Assembly (NCBI GenBank): GCA_025210965.1
Contig: JAOAQY010000034.1
Coordinates: 96,207-143,966 of the forward strand
Direction: 5' to 3'
Length of the DNA stretch: 47,760 nt
DNA from: Tissierellales bacterium
GTDB taxonomy: Bacteria > Bacillota > Clostridia > Tissierellales > JAOAQY01
Shown: piece by piece, positions 1 to 8,738 of the stretch
How the letters are laid out: each line of letters starts with the position of its first letter
Position numbering within the stretch: the first letter of the stretch is position 1
Program-made: the position numbers and the translations under genes
The notes under the pieces: model-generated
What the model was told of the DNA's origin: nothing
What the model saw: the letters and a program-made list of their open reading frames with translations, nothing else
The model's database searches: none

Positions 1-1
1 A

Positions 2-421
2 GTTGTTCGCGAAAGTGTAGAAATTGCTAAAAAGTATGGTTTAGAAATAGTATTAGTAAGTAACATCAGTCATGAGTGGAAAGAAAATTATGCAACTATA
101 GTACAGGTTGGAAAGGGAAGAGATATGGCTGATTTTGAAATAGTATCTCGGATTAGTCAAGGTGATATATTGATTACACAAGACTATGGATTGGCAGCTA
201 TGGCTCTTGGAAAAACAAAGTATGTTTTACATCAAGATGGCTGGAGATACACAAATGATAATATGGATAAATTACTCATGATGCGTCATGTTTCTGCAAA
301 AGAAAGACGAAAAGGAGCAAGAACTAAAGGCCCTAAAAAGAGAACTAAGATGCAAAATGAGGTATTTTATTCAAATTTGGACGAAATCATCAAGAAACAT
401 TTGAATGAAGCTAATAATTAG
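2..421 (+). CDS. UPF0178 (YaiI/YqxD) family protein, 5' partial
   Basis: The reading frame is open from base 2, so the gene starts before the window; an internal ATG at 125 is not the start. The encoded part (about 139 aa) begins in the conserved PVVRE-like segment and runs through VLVSNISHEW, ADFEIV, GDILITQDYGLA and a basic RTKGPKKRTK tail, the signature pattern of the UPF0178 family. Only about 10 N-terminal residues, including the usual IDADACP motif, should be missing. The molecular function of the family is not established; the conserved acidic residues and overall pattern resemble PIN/NYN-type nucleases, which is inference. It lies 42 bases upstream of pepF on the same strand and may be co-transcribed. 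Confidence 0.92.
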   Translation, partial: VVRESVEIAKKYGLEIVLVSNISHEWKENYATIVQVGKGRDMADFEIVSRISQGDILITQDYGLAAMALGKTKYVLHQDGWRYTNDNMDKLLMMRHVSAKERRKGARTKGPKKRTKMQNEVFYSNLDEIIKKHLNEANN

Positions 422-463
422 AGTAAAATGAGTATAAAAATCTAAGCTATTTAGGAGGATGAA

Positions 464-2263
464 ATGTCAAAACTTAAAAGTAGAGAAGAAATAGAAGAAA
501 TATATAAATGGGATTTGAGTTCTCTTTATGAAAATGATGAACTGTGGGAAAAATCTTATGTAAATGTTCAAAGTGCAATTAAAAATATTCAAGAATATAA
601 GGGTAATTTGTTTGATTCTAGTAATGTTTTTAAACAAGCTATAGAATTAGAGTTAGAACTAAGCAGGAATGTTTCTAGATTATTTACTTACGCGAAAATG
701 AAACAAGATGAAAATACTCAAATAGCAGATTATCAAGCGATGACTGCTAGAGCTGAGAGTTTGTCGTTTGAGGTTGAAGAAGCTACTGCTTTTATGACAA
801 CTGAATTACTAGCTAATGAATACTCAGTGATTGAAGAATATATGAATGAAGACCCTGAGTTAAAATTATATGAGAAGTATTTTAAAGATTTATTTAAGAA
901 AAAAGTTCATATATTGTCTGAATCAGAAGAAAAGCTGTTGGCACAAATGGGAGAAGTTGGATCCGTTGCTCAAAATGCATTTGGAATGCTAAACAATGCT
1001 GATCTTAAATTTCCTATAGTAGAAGATTCAAATGGAGAAAAAATACAATTATCTCATGGAAATTTTGTTCCAACATTAGAATCAAGCGACAGGTTGCTTA
1101 GAAAAAATGCATTTGAGGCATACTACAAGGTTTATGAAGATCACAAAAATGTATATGCAGCTATGTTAAGTGGTAATGTAAAAAAGGATATTTTCTATTC
1201 TAAAGCAAGAAGATTTGATACTGCAAGACAGGCAGCACTTTTTGAAAATGATATACCAGAGAGTGTTTATGACCATTTGATAGAAGCTGTACATAAAAAG
1301 CTTCCTGCAATGCACAAGTACATGGATATTAGGAAAAGGGCACTAAAAGTCGAGGAGTTACATATGTACGATATATATACTCCGATAGTAGAAAACACTA
1401 AAATAGAAGTTTCGTATGAAGACGCAAAAGATTTGGCTCTAAAGGCACTGAAACCCTTAGGTGATAGATATATAGATGTAGTTGAAAAAAGTTTTTCAGA
1501 TAAATGGATAGATGTTTATGAGAACAAGGGAAAAAGAAGTGGTGCTTACTCGTGGGGAAGTTATGATAGCAAGCCGTATATGCTTTTGAATTATCATAAC
1601 ACATTGGATAATGCATTTACTTTAGTGCACGAAATGGGACATTCGTTGCATAGTTATCTTACACGAAAAAATCAGCCATACGTATATGGAAATTATAGTA
1701 TATTTGTTGCAGAAGTTGCATCTACTACAAATGAAGCTTTACTCAATCATTATCTTATCAAGAATGAAGAGAATCCAAAAAAGAAATTATTTATATTAAA
1801 TCATTATTTAGAACAGTTTAGAGGAACAATTTATAGACAAACTATGTTTGCAGAATTTGAAAGAGATATACACACAATGGTTGAAAATGGAGAAGCTTTG
1901 ACAGAAGAGTTATTGAGTAATCACTATATTGAGCTTAATAAAAAATATTATGGAAATGAAATGATAAGTGATGAGTCAATTAGATTGGAATGGGCGAGAA
2001 TACCGCATTTTTATTATAATTTTTATGTTTATCAATATGCTACTGGATTTTCAGCAGCGATTGCATTATCTCAGCGAATAATTGAAGAGGGCGAAGCGGC
2101 AGTTGCTGATTATTTAGAATTTCTAAAGGCTGGAAGTTCTCAAAGTCCAATAGATATTTTGAAAAAAGCAGGAGCAGATATGCTTTCAAGTGAACCAGTA
2201 GAAAATGCATTAAACCTATTTTCTGATTTGGTAGACGAATTCGAAAGGCTACTTTTTCAATAA
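464..2263 (+). CDS. pepF: Oligoendopeptidase F (M3B zinc metallopeptidase)
   Basis: This 599-aa cytoplasmic protein has the length and layout of the PepF family, which cleaves short peptides of about 7-17 residues. The zinc-binding HExxH motif is visible as HEMGH at residues 389-393, inside LVHEMGHSLHSYL. The third ligand Glu is expected in the following helix (VAEVASTTNEAL). The N-terminal half is helical, matching the oligopeptidase F N-terminal domain that precedes the peptidase M3 domain. The start is well fixed by TAGGAGG 8 bases before ATG. No clear terminator follows; the next gene has its own promoter. Likely role: recycling of peptides from protein turnover or import. Confidence 0.95.
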   Translation: MSKLKSREEIEEIYKWDLSSLYENDELWEKSYVNVQSAIKNIQEYKGNLFDSSNVFKQAIELELELSRNVSRLFTYAKMKQDENTQIADYQAMTARAESLSFEVEEATAFMTTELLANEYSVIEEYMNEDPELKLYEKYFKDLFKKKVHILSESEEKLLAQMGEVGSVAQNAFGMLNNADLKFPIVEDSNGEKIQLSHGNFVPTLESSDRLLRKNAFEAYYKVYEDHKNVYAAMLSGNVKKDIFYSKARRFDTARQAALFENDIPESVYDHLIEAVHKKLPAMHKYMDIRKRALKVEELHMYDIYTPIVENTKIEVSYEDAKDLALKALKPLGDRYIDVVEKSFSDKWIDVYENKGKRSGAYSWGSYDSKPYMLLNYHNTLDNAFTLVHEMGHSLHSYLTRKNQPYVYGNYSIFVAEVASTTNEALLNHYLIKNEENPKKKLFILNHYLEQFRGTIYRQTMFAEFERDIHTMVENGEALTEELLSNHYIELNKKYYGNEMISDESIRLEWARIPHFYYNFYVYQYATGFSAAIALSQRIIEEGEAAVADYLEFLKAGSSQSPIDILKKAGADMLSSEPVENALNLFSDLVDEFERLLFQ

Positions 2264-2342
2264 AAAAGCTAAATTAACACAGGTTTTGGTAGGAATGTTT
2301 TAATTTACACCTTCAAGAAAAATAATATTTTTCCTTTAATTA

Positions 2343-2372
2343 TTGTTGGGTATTAATAAAGTGTGATATTAT
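2343..2372 (+). promoter_or_regulatory. Probable sigma-A promoter of the TetR gene
   Basis: TTGTTG (2343-2348), 18-base spacer, TATTAT (2367-2372). Two copies of the 8-bp palindrome TATTAATA (2351-2358 and 2370-2377) lie across the spacer and -10 region, 19 bp apart, and could be an autoregulatory operator. The sequence is AT-rich, so the palindromes may be chance. Confidence 0.5.
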
Positions 2373-2390
2373 TAATATGGAGGGAGAGCT

Positions 2391-3062
2391 ATGGCAGAAA
2401 AAGATCAACACAGAATTAAAATCAAAAGAAAGTTTATTGACATTACTAATGACATAATTATGAGTAACGGTATTGAAGCAGTATCAATTAGGAAGATAGC
2501 GGCACTTGCAAAGTACAATAGCGCAACTATATATTTGTACTTTGACAATCTTAATCACCTATTGTTTCTATCTTCATTGTCGGGAACTCGAGAATATGTT
2601 ACAGCATTAACTGAGATTGGAAATAAAGAAGGAGATTCGCTAGGGAAATTGATTGAGATTTGGAACTGTTTTGTTCACTACTCATTCCAAAAGCCTAAGA
2701 TTTTTTCAACTATATTTTTCAATGATACTGAGGGCAAGGCTGGTCAATATATGCAAGAGTATTATGAGTTATATCCAGAAGAGGTATCAGCTGAGGATAG
2801 TCTAGCATATAAATTGATTTTTGACCATGACTTGAAGAAACGAGTTCATACTCTGACTAGCGAATGTGCGAAAGAAGGCTATTTCAAAGAGGAAGATTTA
2901 AATGATCTTTCTGAATTGCTATTGTTTGCATATAAGGGAATGTTAGAGAAAGTTATAAAGGGTAGTGTTAAAGTAGATGAAGCATTAGAGCAAAAAACAA
3001 TGTATTATATAAAGAAAGTTTTGGAAGTCTATGCAGATGAATCTAAAAAGTTACCATTTTAA
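2391..3062 (+). CDS. TetR/AcrR family transcriptional regulator
   Basis: The protein has 223 aa. Residues about 10-60 form the TetR-type helix-turn-helix: KFIDITNDIIMSNGIEAVSI, then RKIAALAKYNSATIYLYFDN, with the characteristic YxYF-like recognition helix. The remaining 160 residues are helical and diverged, as expected for the ligand-binding and dimerisation domain. The start follows GGAGGGAG by about 6 bases. It ends in a strong terminator, so it is probably monocistronic. The next gene downstream, a FAD-dependent dehydrogenase, has a promoter flanked by an inverted repeat and is a candidate target; this is inference from position. The inducer is unknown. Confidence 0.88.
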   Translation: MAEKDQHRIKIKRKFIDITNDIIMSNGIEAVSIRKIAALAKYNSATIYLYFDNLNHLLFLSSLSGTREYVTALTEIGNKEGDSLGKLIEIWNCFVHYSFQKPKIFSTIFFNDTEGKAGQYMQEYYELYPEEVSAEDSLAYKLIFDHDLKKRVHTLTSECAKEGYFKEEDLNDLSELLLFAYKGMLEKVIKGSVKVDEALEQKTMYYIKKVLEVYADESKKLPF

Positions 3063-3086
3063 AAACGAGCATTAGCTCGTTTTTTA
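3062..3086 (+). terminator. Rho-independent terminator after the TetR gene
   Basis: A perfect 9-bp stem (AAAACGAGC / GCTCGTTTT) with loop ATTA is followed by a T-run. The stem begins inside the stop codon. Confidence 0.9.
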
Positions 3087-3110
3087 TTTGCAATAATTTA
3101 TATTGATGCC

Positions 3111-3157
3111 TTGACAAAACACGAACAATACTGATACAATTTGATTATACGTTCGTG
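3111..3157 (+). promoter_or_regulatory. Sigma-A promoter with flanking inverted repeat
   Basis: TTGACA (3111-3116), 18-base spacer, TACAAT (3135-3140). A 7-bp inverted repeat, CACGAAC (3120-3126) and GTTCGTG (3151-3157), brackets the -10 box, with 24 bases between the arms. This geometry fits an operator that blocks initiation, possibly for the TetR protein encoded just upstream (inference). Confidence 0.7.
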
Positions 3158-3172
3158 ATAGGAGGAGTTCAG

Positions 3173-4543
3173 ATGGAATTGTTTGATGTTATAATAGTTG
3201 GAGCTGGTGCAGGTGGATTGTTCTCTGCATATGAGTTTGCCAATAGTGAAAAAGATTTAAATGTACTAATGCTTGAAAAAGGAAGAGCATTGGAGAAAAG
3301 AGTATGCCCGATAGATGGAGAAAAAATAAAATCATGTATAGGGTGCAAGCCTTGTAATATAATGAACGGATTTGGTGGAGCTGGAAGCTTGTCAGATGGC
3401 AAGTACAATATCACTAATAAATTTGGCGGAGAATTGTACAAATATGTTGGTGAAAAAAAAGCAATAGAATTAATGGAATATGTTGATAGTGTACTATGTA
3501 AAATGGGTGGTGCAGAGGCAAAACTATATTCTACAGCTTCAAGTGACCTCAAAAATAGAGCACTCAAAAATGATTTGCATTTATTAGATGCTAGAGTGCG
3601 CCATTTAGGAACGGACAGAAACCTAGATATACTAGGAAATATATATGAAAATATAAAAAATGAAATAGATATAAGATTTAATACAGATGTAATTAGCATA
3701 GAGAAAGAGAGCGAATTGTTTGTAATAAAAACTGATAAAGGCGATTTTAAGGCTAAAAAAGTAATATTGGCAACAGGAAGATCTGGATCAAAATGGATGT
3801 CTAAGATATCAGAGCAAATGGGAATAGATACTCGAAGTAATAGAGTAGATATTGGAGTTCGTGTAGAACTTCCAGCAGCTGTTTTTGAACATATAACAGA
3901 TGAGGTATATGAAAGTAAAATAGTGTATAGAACTCAGAAATATGGAGATTTAGTTAGAACATTTTGCATGAATCCTAGAGGCGAGGTTGTAAATGAGAAT
4001 ACAAATGGAATCATAACTGTAAATGGTCATAGTTATGCAAATCCAGAACTTCATACAGAAAACACGAACTTTGCACTTCTTGTTTCAAATCATTTTACTG
4101 AGCCTTTTAAAGATAGCAATGGATATGGAGAATCGATAGCTAGACTTAGTAATATGTTAGGCGGAGGGGTATTAGTTCAAAGATTTGGTGATTTGATAAA
4201 AGGACGAAGGACAAATGAGCATAGAATGTCACAGAGTTTTACTAGACCTACATTAAAGGCAACGCCTGGAGATTTGAGTTTGGTAATGCCAAAAAGACAA
4301 TTAGATGATATCATAGAAATGATTTATGCTTTAGATAAGATTGCTCCAGGAACGGCAAATGAAGATACCTTGATTTACGGAGTTGAAGTCAAGTTTTATA
4401 ACTCAAAAATAGTAGTGGATGAGAATTTAGAGACAAAGATAGAAGGACTTTATGCCATAGGTGATGGCTCTGGAGTAACACATTCACTGTCACAAGCATC
4501 AGCGAGTGGAGTGTATGTTGCTAGAAAACTAATTAACAATTAA
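3173..4543 (+). CDS. FAD-dependent dehydrogenase, COG2509 type
   Basis: This 456-aa flavoprotein starts with a Rossmann dinucleotide-binding motif, VGAGAGGLFSAYEF, at about residues 9-22. It then has a cysteine cluster (CPID, CIGCKPC) and GGAGSLSDGKYN, a pattern typical of the uncharacterised COG2509 FAD dehydrogenases. A C-terminal FAD segment, GLYAIGDGSGVTHSLSQAS, completes the fold. The start at 3173 is chosen because AGGAGG at 3160-3165 precedes it; an in-frame GTG at 3155 lies upstream of that site. Electron donor and acceptor are unknown. The four cysteines at about 48-65 are a possible metal or redox site, which is inference. It ends at a shared terminator facing the symporter gene. 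Confidence 0.88.
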   Translation: MELFDVIIVGAGAGGLFSAYEFANSEKDLNVLMLEKGRALEKRVCPIDGEKIKSCIGCKPCNIMNGFGGAGSLSDGKYNITNKFGGELYKYVGEKKAIELMEYVDSVLCKMGGAEAKLYSTASSDLKNRALKNDLHLLDARVRHLGTDRNLDILGNIYENIKNEIDIRFNTDVISIEKESELFVIKTDKGDFKAKKVILATGRSGSKWMSKISEQMGIDTRSNRVDIGVRVELPAAVFEHITDEVYESKIVYRTQKYGDLVRTFCMNPRGEVVNENTNGIITVNGHSYANPELHTENTNFALLVSNHFTEPFKDSNGYGESIARLSNMLGGGVLVQRFGDLIKGRRTNEHRMSQSFTRPTLKATPGDLSLVMPKRQLDDIIEMIYALDKIAPGTANEDTLIYGVEVKFYNSKIVVDENLETKIEGLYAIGDGSGVTHSLSQASASGVYVARKLINN

Positions 4544-4575
4544 AAGAGATCTTATGATTTTATCATTGTAAATAA

Positions 4576-4626
4576 AAAAGCTTAGCTAAAATAGATAATT
4601 AATTCTATTTTAGCTAAGCTTTTCAT
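4576..4626. terminator. Bidirectional terminator between convergent genes
   Basis: A perfect 20-bp stem (4576-4595 pairs with 4604-4623) with an 8-base loop has A-runs and T-runs on both sides. It serves the dehydrogenase on the plus strand and the symporter on the minus strand. Confidence 0.92.
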
Positions 4627-4632
4627 TTTTAT

Positions 4633-5850
4633 TTATTCTTTTGAAAATCTATCAACAATGACAGCACATGAAGCATCACCAGTGATGTTTACAGCTGTAC
4701 GAATCATATCGAAAATTCTATCAACTCCAAAAAGTAGTGGTAATCCTATAATTGGTATATCGGCAGCCATCAAGACAGCAACAACCAAAAGTGAAGGACC
4801 AGGTACTCCAGCTTGTCCGATTGAACCTAAAGTTGCGGTTACAATAATTGCAATATAGCTTGCAGCTGTTAATTCGACATCAAACATTTGGGCAAAAAAT
4901 AAAGCTGCTAATGCGTAATAAATAGCATTTCCATCCATATTTATAGTTGCACCTAGAGGTAAAACGAAAGATGCAGTTTCAGGTGAAACATCTAAATCAT
5001 TCTCACATACATCTAGTGTTACAGGAAGTGTACCCATAGAAGATGCTGTTGAAAATGCAATTAATTGAGCTTTAGCTATAGACTTGATAAATTTAAATGG
5101 ATTTAACTTAGAGAAACATTTTATCATAACAGGATAGAATATAAACGTATGAATGAATACTCCGATCAAATAAACTCCAACTAGGCCTAATAGCTTGGCG
5201 AAAACTGGCCATCCGAAAGTAGCTATTGCATCAGCAACTAGAGCTAATACTCCAATAGGAGCTATATACATTACTTTTTCAACCATCCATATCAATGCTT
5301 CGGTTATTGAGTTAAGACCAAAGATTAAACTATCCTTCTTTTTAGCTTCTAAAGAGGCCACTCCAAATCCAAAAAATAGACAGAAAAACAAGATTTGAAG
5401 TAAAAAGCCCTTCGAAAGAGCATCAAATGGATTTTCAGGGATGAATCCTTGAATAGTAGCCCAAAAACCAGCAGTGCCACCGCGATCTGCGTATTCATTG
5501 GAAAATGAGGAGGTAAGATTTCCCAAGTCGAGTCCAGAGCCGATGTTAAATATAGAACCTAATGCCAGACCAATGGATACTGCAACTACAGTAGTTAGCA
5601 TATAATATGCAAATGTTGAAATACCAATTTTACCAGCTGATTTTGTATTTCCAAGCGATGCTGCTCCTGCAATTATTGAAACAGATACAAGTGGAACTAC
5701 AAGCATTTTGATTAGACTCATAAATAAGCCGCCTAAAGGTGCTACAAGATGAACTTGTTCTGGGAAAAAGTATCCCATAAGAGCTCCGGTAATCATAGCA
5801 AATATGATTATAAAGCCAAGGTGTTTAAAATAAAAATTTTGTTGCTTCAT
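4633..5850 (-). CDS. Dicarboxylate/amino acid:cation symporter (DAACS/GltP type)
   Basis: The 405-aa integral membrane protein has the glutamate transporter fold: hydrophobic N-terminal helices, the serine-rich re-entrant loop FSTASSMGTLPVT, the NMDG motif in TM7 (TINMDGNAIYYALA), the second hairpin GQAGVPGPS, and TM8 DMIRTAVNITGDA. By alignment with GltPh, the TM8 residues that bind substrate (Asp394, Arg397, Thr398, Asn401 and Asp405 equivalents) are all kept. The retained Arg argues for an acidic substrate such as glutamate, aspartate or a C4-dicarboxylate rather than a neutral amino acid. GGAGGAG lies 7-8 bases before the ATG. It is transcribed alone, divergent from the DUF502 gene. Confidence 0.93.
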   Translation of the reverse strand: MKQQNFYFKHLGFIIIFAMITGALMGYFFPEQVHLVAPLGGLFMSLIKMLVVPLVSVSIIAGAASLGNTKSAGKIGISTFAYYMLTTVVAVSIGLALGSIFNIGSGLDLGNLTSSFSNEYADRGGTAGFWATIQGFIPENPFDALSKGFLLQILFFCLFFGFGVASLEAKKKDSLIFGLNSITEALIWMVEKVMYIAPIGVLALVADAIATFGWPVFAKLLGLVGVYLIGVFIHTFIFYPVMIKCFSKLNPFKFIKSIAKAQLIAFSTASSMGTLPVTLDVCENDLDVSPETASFVLPLGATINMDGNAIYYALAALFFAQMFDVELTAASYIAIIVTATLGSIGQAGVPGPSLLVVAVLMAADIPIIGLPLLFGVDRIFDMIRTAVNITGDASCAVIVDRFSKE

Positions 5851-6072
5851 AAAAATTCTCCTCCTAAAATTAAAAATTGATGAAATTAATGAAAACTTAA
5901 TTTTTTCGTGTTAGCATTATCGTATTGTATTCATTTTATTTGTCACTATTAAAGTATAAATTGGGTAATACATAAATAGAAAATGCAAATATGACGAAAC
6001 TGTAAATAAGTTATTACATGAATACTATTAAAACATAAAAAGCTTGAAATTGCAATCTAAAAGGAGGAAAAA

Positions 6073-6645
6073 ATGAAAAAAGTACAAAAAACATTTTTGG
6101 CAGGAGTGTTTACTCTTTTGCCACTAGCACTAACTCTGTATATTATAAAATTGGTGTTTAATTTTTTCGATAATATGTCGAGAAACGTGATACAGAACTT
6201 TGTAGGATTCTATATACCAGGTCTTGGATTTTTGTTGACACTAGGGCTTATATTTATAGTGGGTATTATAGCAAATCACGTAATTGGTAAGAGGTTGTTT
6301 GATTTTTTTGGACATTTATTTGGAAAAATTCCATTTGTTAATTTAGTGTATAAGGCAATAAAAGATGTAAGTACGACTCTTTCGAAAAAATCAACAGAAG
6401 GTTTTTCAAGGGTGGTTTTAGTTGAATTTCCAATGAAGGACACTTTAAGTATTGGATTTATAACTAATGAAGAGATTACAGTAAATAAAGATGGGAAAGT
6501 AGCTGTATTTATTCCCACAACACCAAATCCAACAAATGGATTTTTAATCATGGTCGATCCAGATAAAGTAAAGCCATCTGAATTGACTATAGATGAAGCA
6601 GTTAAAACGGTTATGAGTATGGGAAGTGTGGGCTCTGCACTTTAG
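6073..6645 (+). CDS. DUF502 family membrane protein
   Basis: The 190-aa protein has two N-terminal membrane segments (about residues 10-32 and 48-72). The conserved block that follows, FGKIPFVNLVYKAIKDVS, then VVLVEFP and FIPTTPNPTNGFLIMV, identifies DUF502 (COG2928). The C-terminal half is predicted to be a soluble beta-rich domain. The function of the family is not known. The start follows AAAGGAGG by 5 bases. The 222-base divergent spacer before it (5851-6072) contains no other feature I can support. Confidence 0.9.
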   Translation: MKKVQKTFLAGVFTLLPLALTLYIIKLVFNFFDNMSRNVIQNFVGFYIPGLGFLLTLGLIFIVGIIANHVIGKRLFDFFGHLFGKIPFVNLVYKAIKDVSTTLSKKSTEGFSRVVLVEFPMKDTLSIGFITNEEITVNKDGKVAVFIPTTPNPTNGFLIMVDPDKVKPSELTIDEAVKTVMSMGSVGSAL

Positions 6646-6703
6646 AGTCTATATTATTTTTTTATAAACTTTGGCGATTCTCCTATAAAAATGTATCATA
6701 ATG

Positions 6704-6712
6704 TGGTACAAT
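6704..6712 (+). promoter_or_regulatory. Extended -10 promoter of the PfkB-family kinase
   Basis: TGGTACAAT is an extended -10 element (TG-n-TACAAT) with no good -35. Short inverted arms ATGTAT (6691-6696) and ATACAT (6711-6716) overlap it, a possible but weak operator. Confidence 0.5.
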
Positions 6713-6746
6713 ACATAGGTATTTGTATTAGGAGGGAGACGGGGTA

Positions 6747-7712
6747 ATGAGCGGTAGTGAGCCTTATATTTTAGTTTTTGGAGCATCGGTAGTTGATATT
6801 TTTGGATTTAGTAAAGCTAAATTTAGACAATATAATTCAACACCAGGCAGAGTGAAAATGTCATTTGGTGGGGTTTGTCGTAACATAGCAGAGAATATGG
6901 CAAGAGTTGGTATTAATACACAATTCATCTCGATATTAGGAGATGACGAAAAAGGTAGAAGAATGCTAGATCATGCTGAAGTTATTGGATATGATATGAC
7001 AAATTCATTAGTCCTAAAAGATGGAGGAACGCCTACTTATTTGGCAATACTAGACGAAAAAGGTGTAATGGTATCTGCAATAGCAGATTTGGACAGTATT
7101 CATGAAATGAATACTGAATTCATAGATTCAAAAGCTACAATTTTTGAGAATGCTGAATATGTTGTTGTTGATTCTGATGATCCAGAAATATTGGAATATG
7201 TTTTAACAAAATTTGGTGATAAAACTAAGTTTGTATTGGATCCAGTATCAGCTGAAAAAGCAAAGAGTGTTAAACATCTAGTGAAATATTTTCATACTAT
7301 AAAGCCAAATAGATTTGAGGCAGAAAAATTACTAGGATTTGAAATAAAAGATGATTCTGATTTAGTCAGAGCAGCTAGAGTCTTCCATGAAGAGGGCGTC
7401 GAAAAAGTATTTATAAGTCTTGATGAAGATGGAATATTTTATTCTGATGGTATAGATCAAGGGAAAATTAAAGCCATGGAAGTGACAATTAAAAATGTTA
7501 CGGGTGCTGGAGATGCTTTTGTTGCAGGATTGGGCTATGGATATTATAATGACGTGGACATAGTAGAAACTGTTAAATTTGCAATTGCAATGGCAAATAT
7601 AGCTATAGCACATGAAGAGACGATTAATCCTGATATGAAGGAATCTATGGTTAGGGAATACATGAAAACAACAGAATGGGTATGGGAGTCATTTAAACAT
7701 ATTTCGAATTAA
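6747..7712 (+). CDS. PfkB-family sugar/nucleoside kinase, pseudouridine kinase-like
   Basis: The 321-aa cytoplasmic kinase carries both PfkB signatures: the N-terminal FGGVCRNIAENMARVG and the C-terminal anion-hole motif NVTGAGDAFVAGL with the catalytic Asp. Several stretches (PGRVKMSFGGVCRNIA, LDPVSAEKAK, TIKPNRFEAEKL) follow the pattern of E. coli PsuK, which phosphorylates pseudouridine. No pseudouridine-5'-phosphate glycosidase (PsuG) lies next to it, so the substrate is not certain. Ribokinase, adenosine kinase or sugar kinases are alternatives. AGGAGG is 11 bases before the ATG. It ends at its own terminator. Confidence 0.85.
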   Translation: MSGSEPYILVFGASVVDIFGFSKAKFRQYNSTPGRVKMSFGGVCRNIAENMARVGINTQFISILGDDEKGRRMLDHAEVIGYDMTNSLVLKDGGTPTYLAILDEKGVMVSAIADLDSIHEMNTEFIDSKATIFENAEYVVVDSDDPEILEYVLTKFGDKTKFVLDPVSAEKAKSVKHLVKYFHTIKPNRFEAEKLLGFEIKDDSDLVRAARVFHEEGVEKVFISLDEDGIFYSDGIDQGKIKAMEVTIKNVTGAGDAFVAGLGYGYYNDVDIVETVKFAIAMANIAIAHEETINPDMKESMVREYMKTTEWVWESFKHISN

Positions 7713-7729
7713 ATTATTTTAGTTGATTT

Positions 7730-7764
7730 ATAGCCTTGTGGTAATTACCGCAGGGCTATTTTTT
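7730..7764 (+). terminator. Rho-independent terminator after the PfkB kinase
   Basis: A 13-bp stem with two G-U pairs (7730-7742 with 7747-7759), AATT loop and T-run. Confidence 0.88.
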
Positions 7765-7859
7765 ATGACTAGAGTGATTTACAATCATGACTTTGGTAAC
7801 TAGGTTAAGTTTTTGAGGTTTGATATACTAAATGTGAAATAAAAAGGAGGAATAAATAA

Positions 7860-8222
7860 ATGAGTTTATTAGGGAATTTACTTTGGATAATATTTGGAGG
7901 ACTGTTGTCAGCTATTGGCTGGACATTAGCAGGAATTATTTTGTGTATAACTGTGGTCGGGATACCATTTGGTATGCAGTGTTTCAAGATTGCAGGACTT
8001 ACTTTAGTTCCATTTGGCAGAAACGCTGAAGTTGGTGAATTTGGAGCAGGCGGTCTGCTTTTAAATATTCTTTGGATAATATTCCTTGGATGGGAATTAT
8101 GTTTAGGACATTTGATATTTGGAGCGTTATTATGCGTGACTGTAATAGGGATACCATTTGGATTACAACATTTTAAACTAGCAAAACTTGCATTATTACC
8201 ATTTGGTGCCAAGATTAATTGA
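7860..8222 (+). CDS. YccF domain membrane protein
   Basis: The small 120-aa inner-membrane protein has an internal duplication: the motif GIPFGxQxFKxAxLxLxPFG occurs at about residues 37-57 and again near 97-117, each preceded by hydrophobic helices. This is the hallmark of the YccF family. The function is unknown. AAAGGAGG precedes the ATG at good spacing. A separate strong promoter for smpB starts within its last codons. Confidence 0.9.
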   Translation: MSLLGNLLWIIFGGLLSAIGWTLAGIILCITVVGIPFGMQCFKIAGLTLVPFGRNAEVGEFGAGGLLLNILWIIFLGWELCLGHLIFGALLCVTVIGIPFGLQHFKLAKLALLPFGAKIN

Positions 8223-8247
8223 CTTATTCGTTGAAATTTGCTATAAT
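8219..8247 (+). promoter_or_regulatory. Sigma-A promoter of smpB-ssrA
   Basis: TTGACT (8219-8224), exact 17-base spacer, consensus TATAAT (8242-8247). The -35 overlaps the end of the YccF gene. Because ssrA starts at the smpB stop codon, this may also drive the tmRNA. Confidence 0.85.
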
Positions 8248-8276
8248 AGGGAAGTCTTGTAAGGAGAGTGTTGAGC

Positions 8277-8738
8277 ATGGCAAGTGAAAATTACAGAGTG
8301 ATAGCAAACAACAAAAAAGCTAGGCATGATTTTTTTATAGAAGATACTATTGAAGTTGGAGTTGTTTTGACTGGAACTGAAATAAAGTCTATTAGAAAAG
8401 GAAAAGTTAATTTGAAAGATAGCTATGCTAGCATAAAGGATGCAGAAATATTTGTGTATTCTATGCACATTAGTCCTTATGAGCAAGGTAATATCTACAA
8501 TGTTGATCCTTTGAGAGTTAGAAAGTTATTGCTTCATAAGCGAGAAATTAGAAAACTGATAGGATATGTTCAGCAGAAGGGATATTCCTTGATTCCTCTA
8601 AAGCTTTACTTAAAAGGTGGTAGAGCCAAGATTGAATTGGCAGTAGCAAAGGGTAAGAAGCTTCATGATAAAAGACAGACTCTTGCTAAAAAAGATGCTG
8701 ATCGCCGAATGAGAAAGCATATGAGTGAGAAATATTAG
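8277..8738 (+). CDS. smpB: SsrA-binding protein SmpB
   Basis: The 153-aa protein matches SmpB over its full length: [38 protein letters not shown], then [12 protein letters not shown], and the basic tail [20 protein letters not shown]. SmpB escorts tmRNA to stalled ribosomes for trans-translation. The start at 8277 (ATG-GCA-AGT-GAA) is chosen because AAGGAG sits 10 bases before it; in-frame GTG and TTG codons at 8268 and 8271 are too close to that site. The stop codon TAG shares its last base with the first base of the tmRNA gene, an exceptionally tight smpB-ssrA arrangement. Confidence 0.97.
   Translation: MASENYRVIANNKKARHDFFIEDTIEVGVVLTGTEIKSIRKGKVNLKDSYASIKDAEIFVYSMHISPYEQGNIYNVDPLRVRKLLLHKREIRKLIGYVQQKGYSLIPLKLYLKGGRAKIELAVAKGKKLHDKRQTLAKKDADRRMRKHMSEKY

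Noticed and set aside
3169-3699. 176-codon open frame antisense to the FAD dehydrogenase
   Set aside because: It is opposite a well-supported gene, has no ribosome-binding site and its composition is low-complexity Ser/Phe/Pro, as expected of a shadow frame.
7805-8278. 157-codon frame antisense to yccF
   Set aside because: It mirrors the duplicated YccF motif; the plus-strand protein is clearly the real gene.
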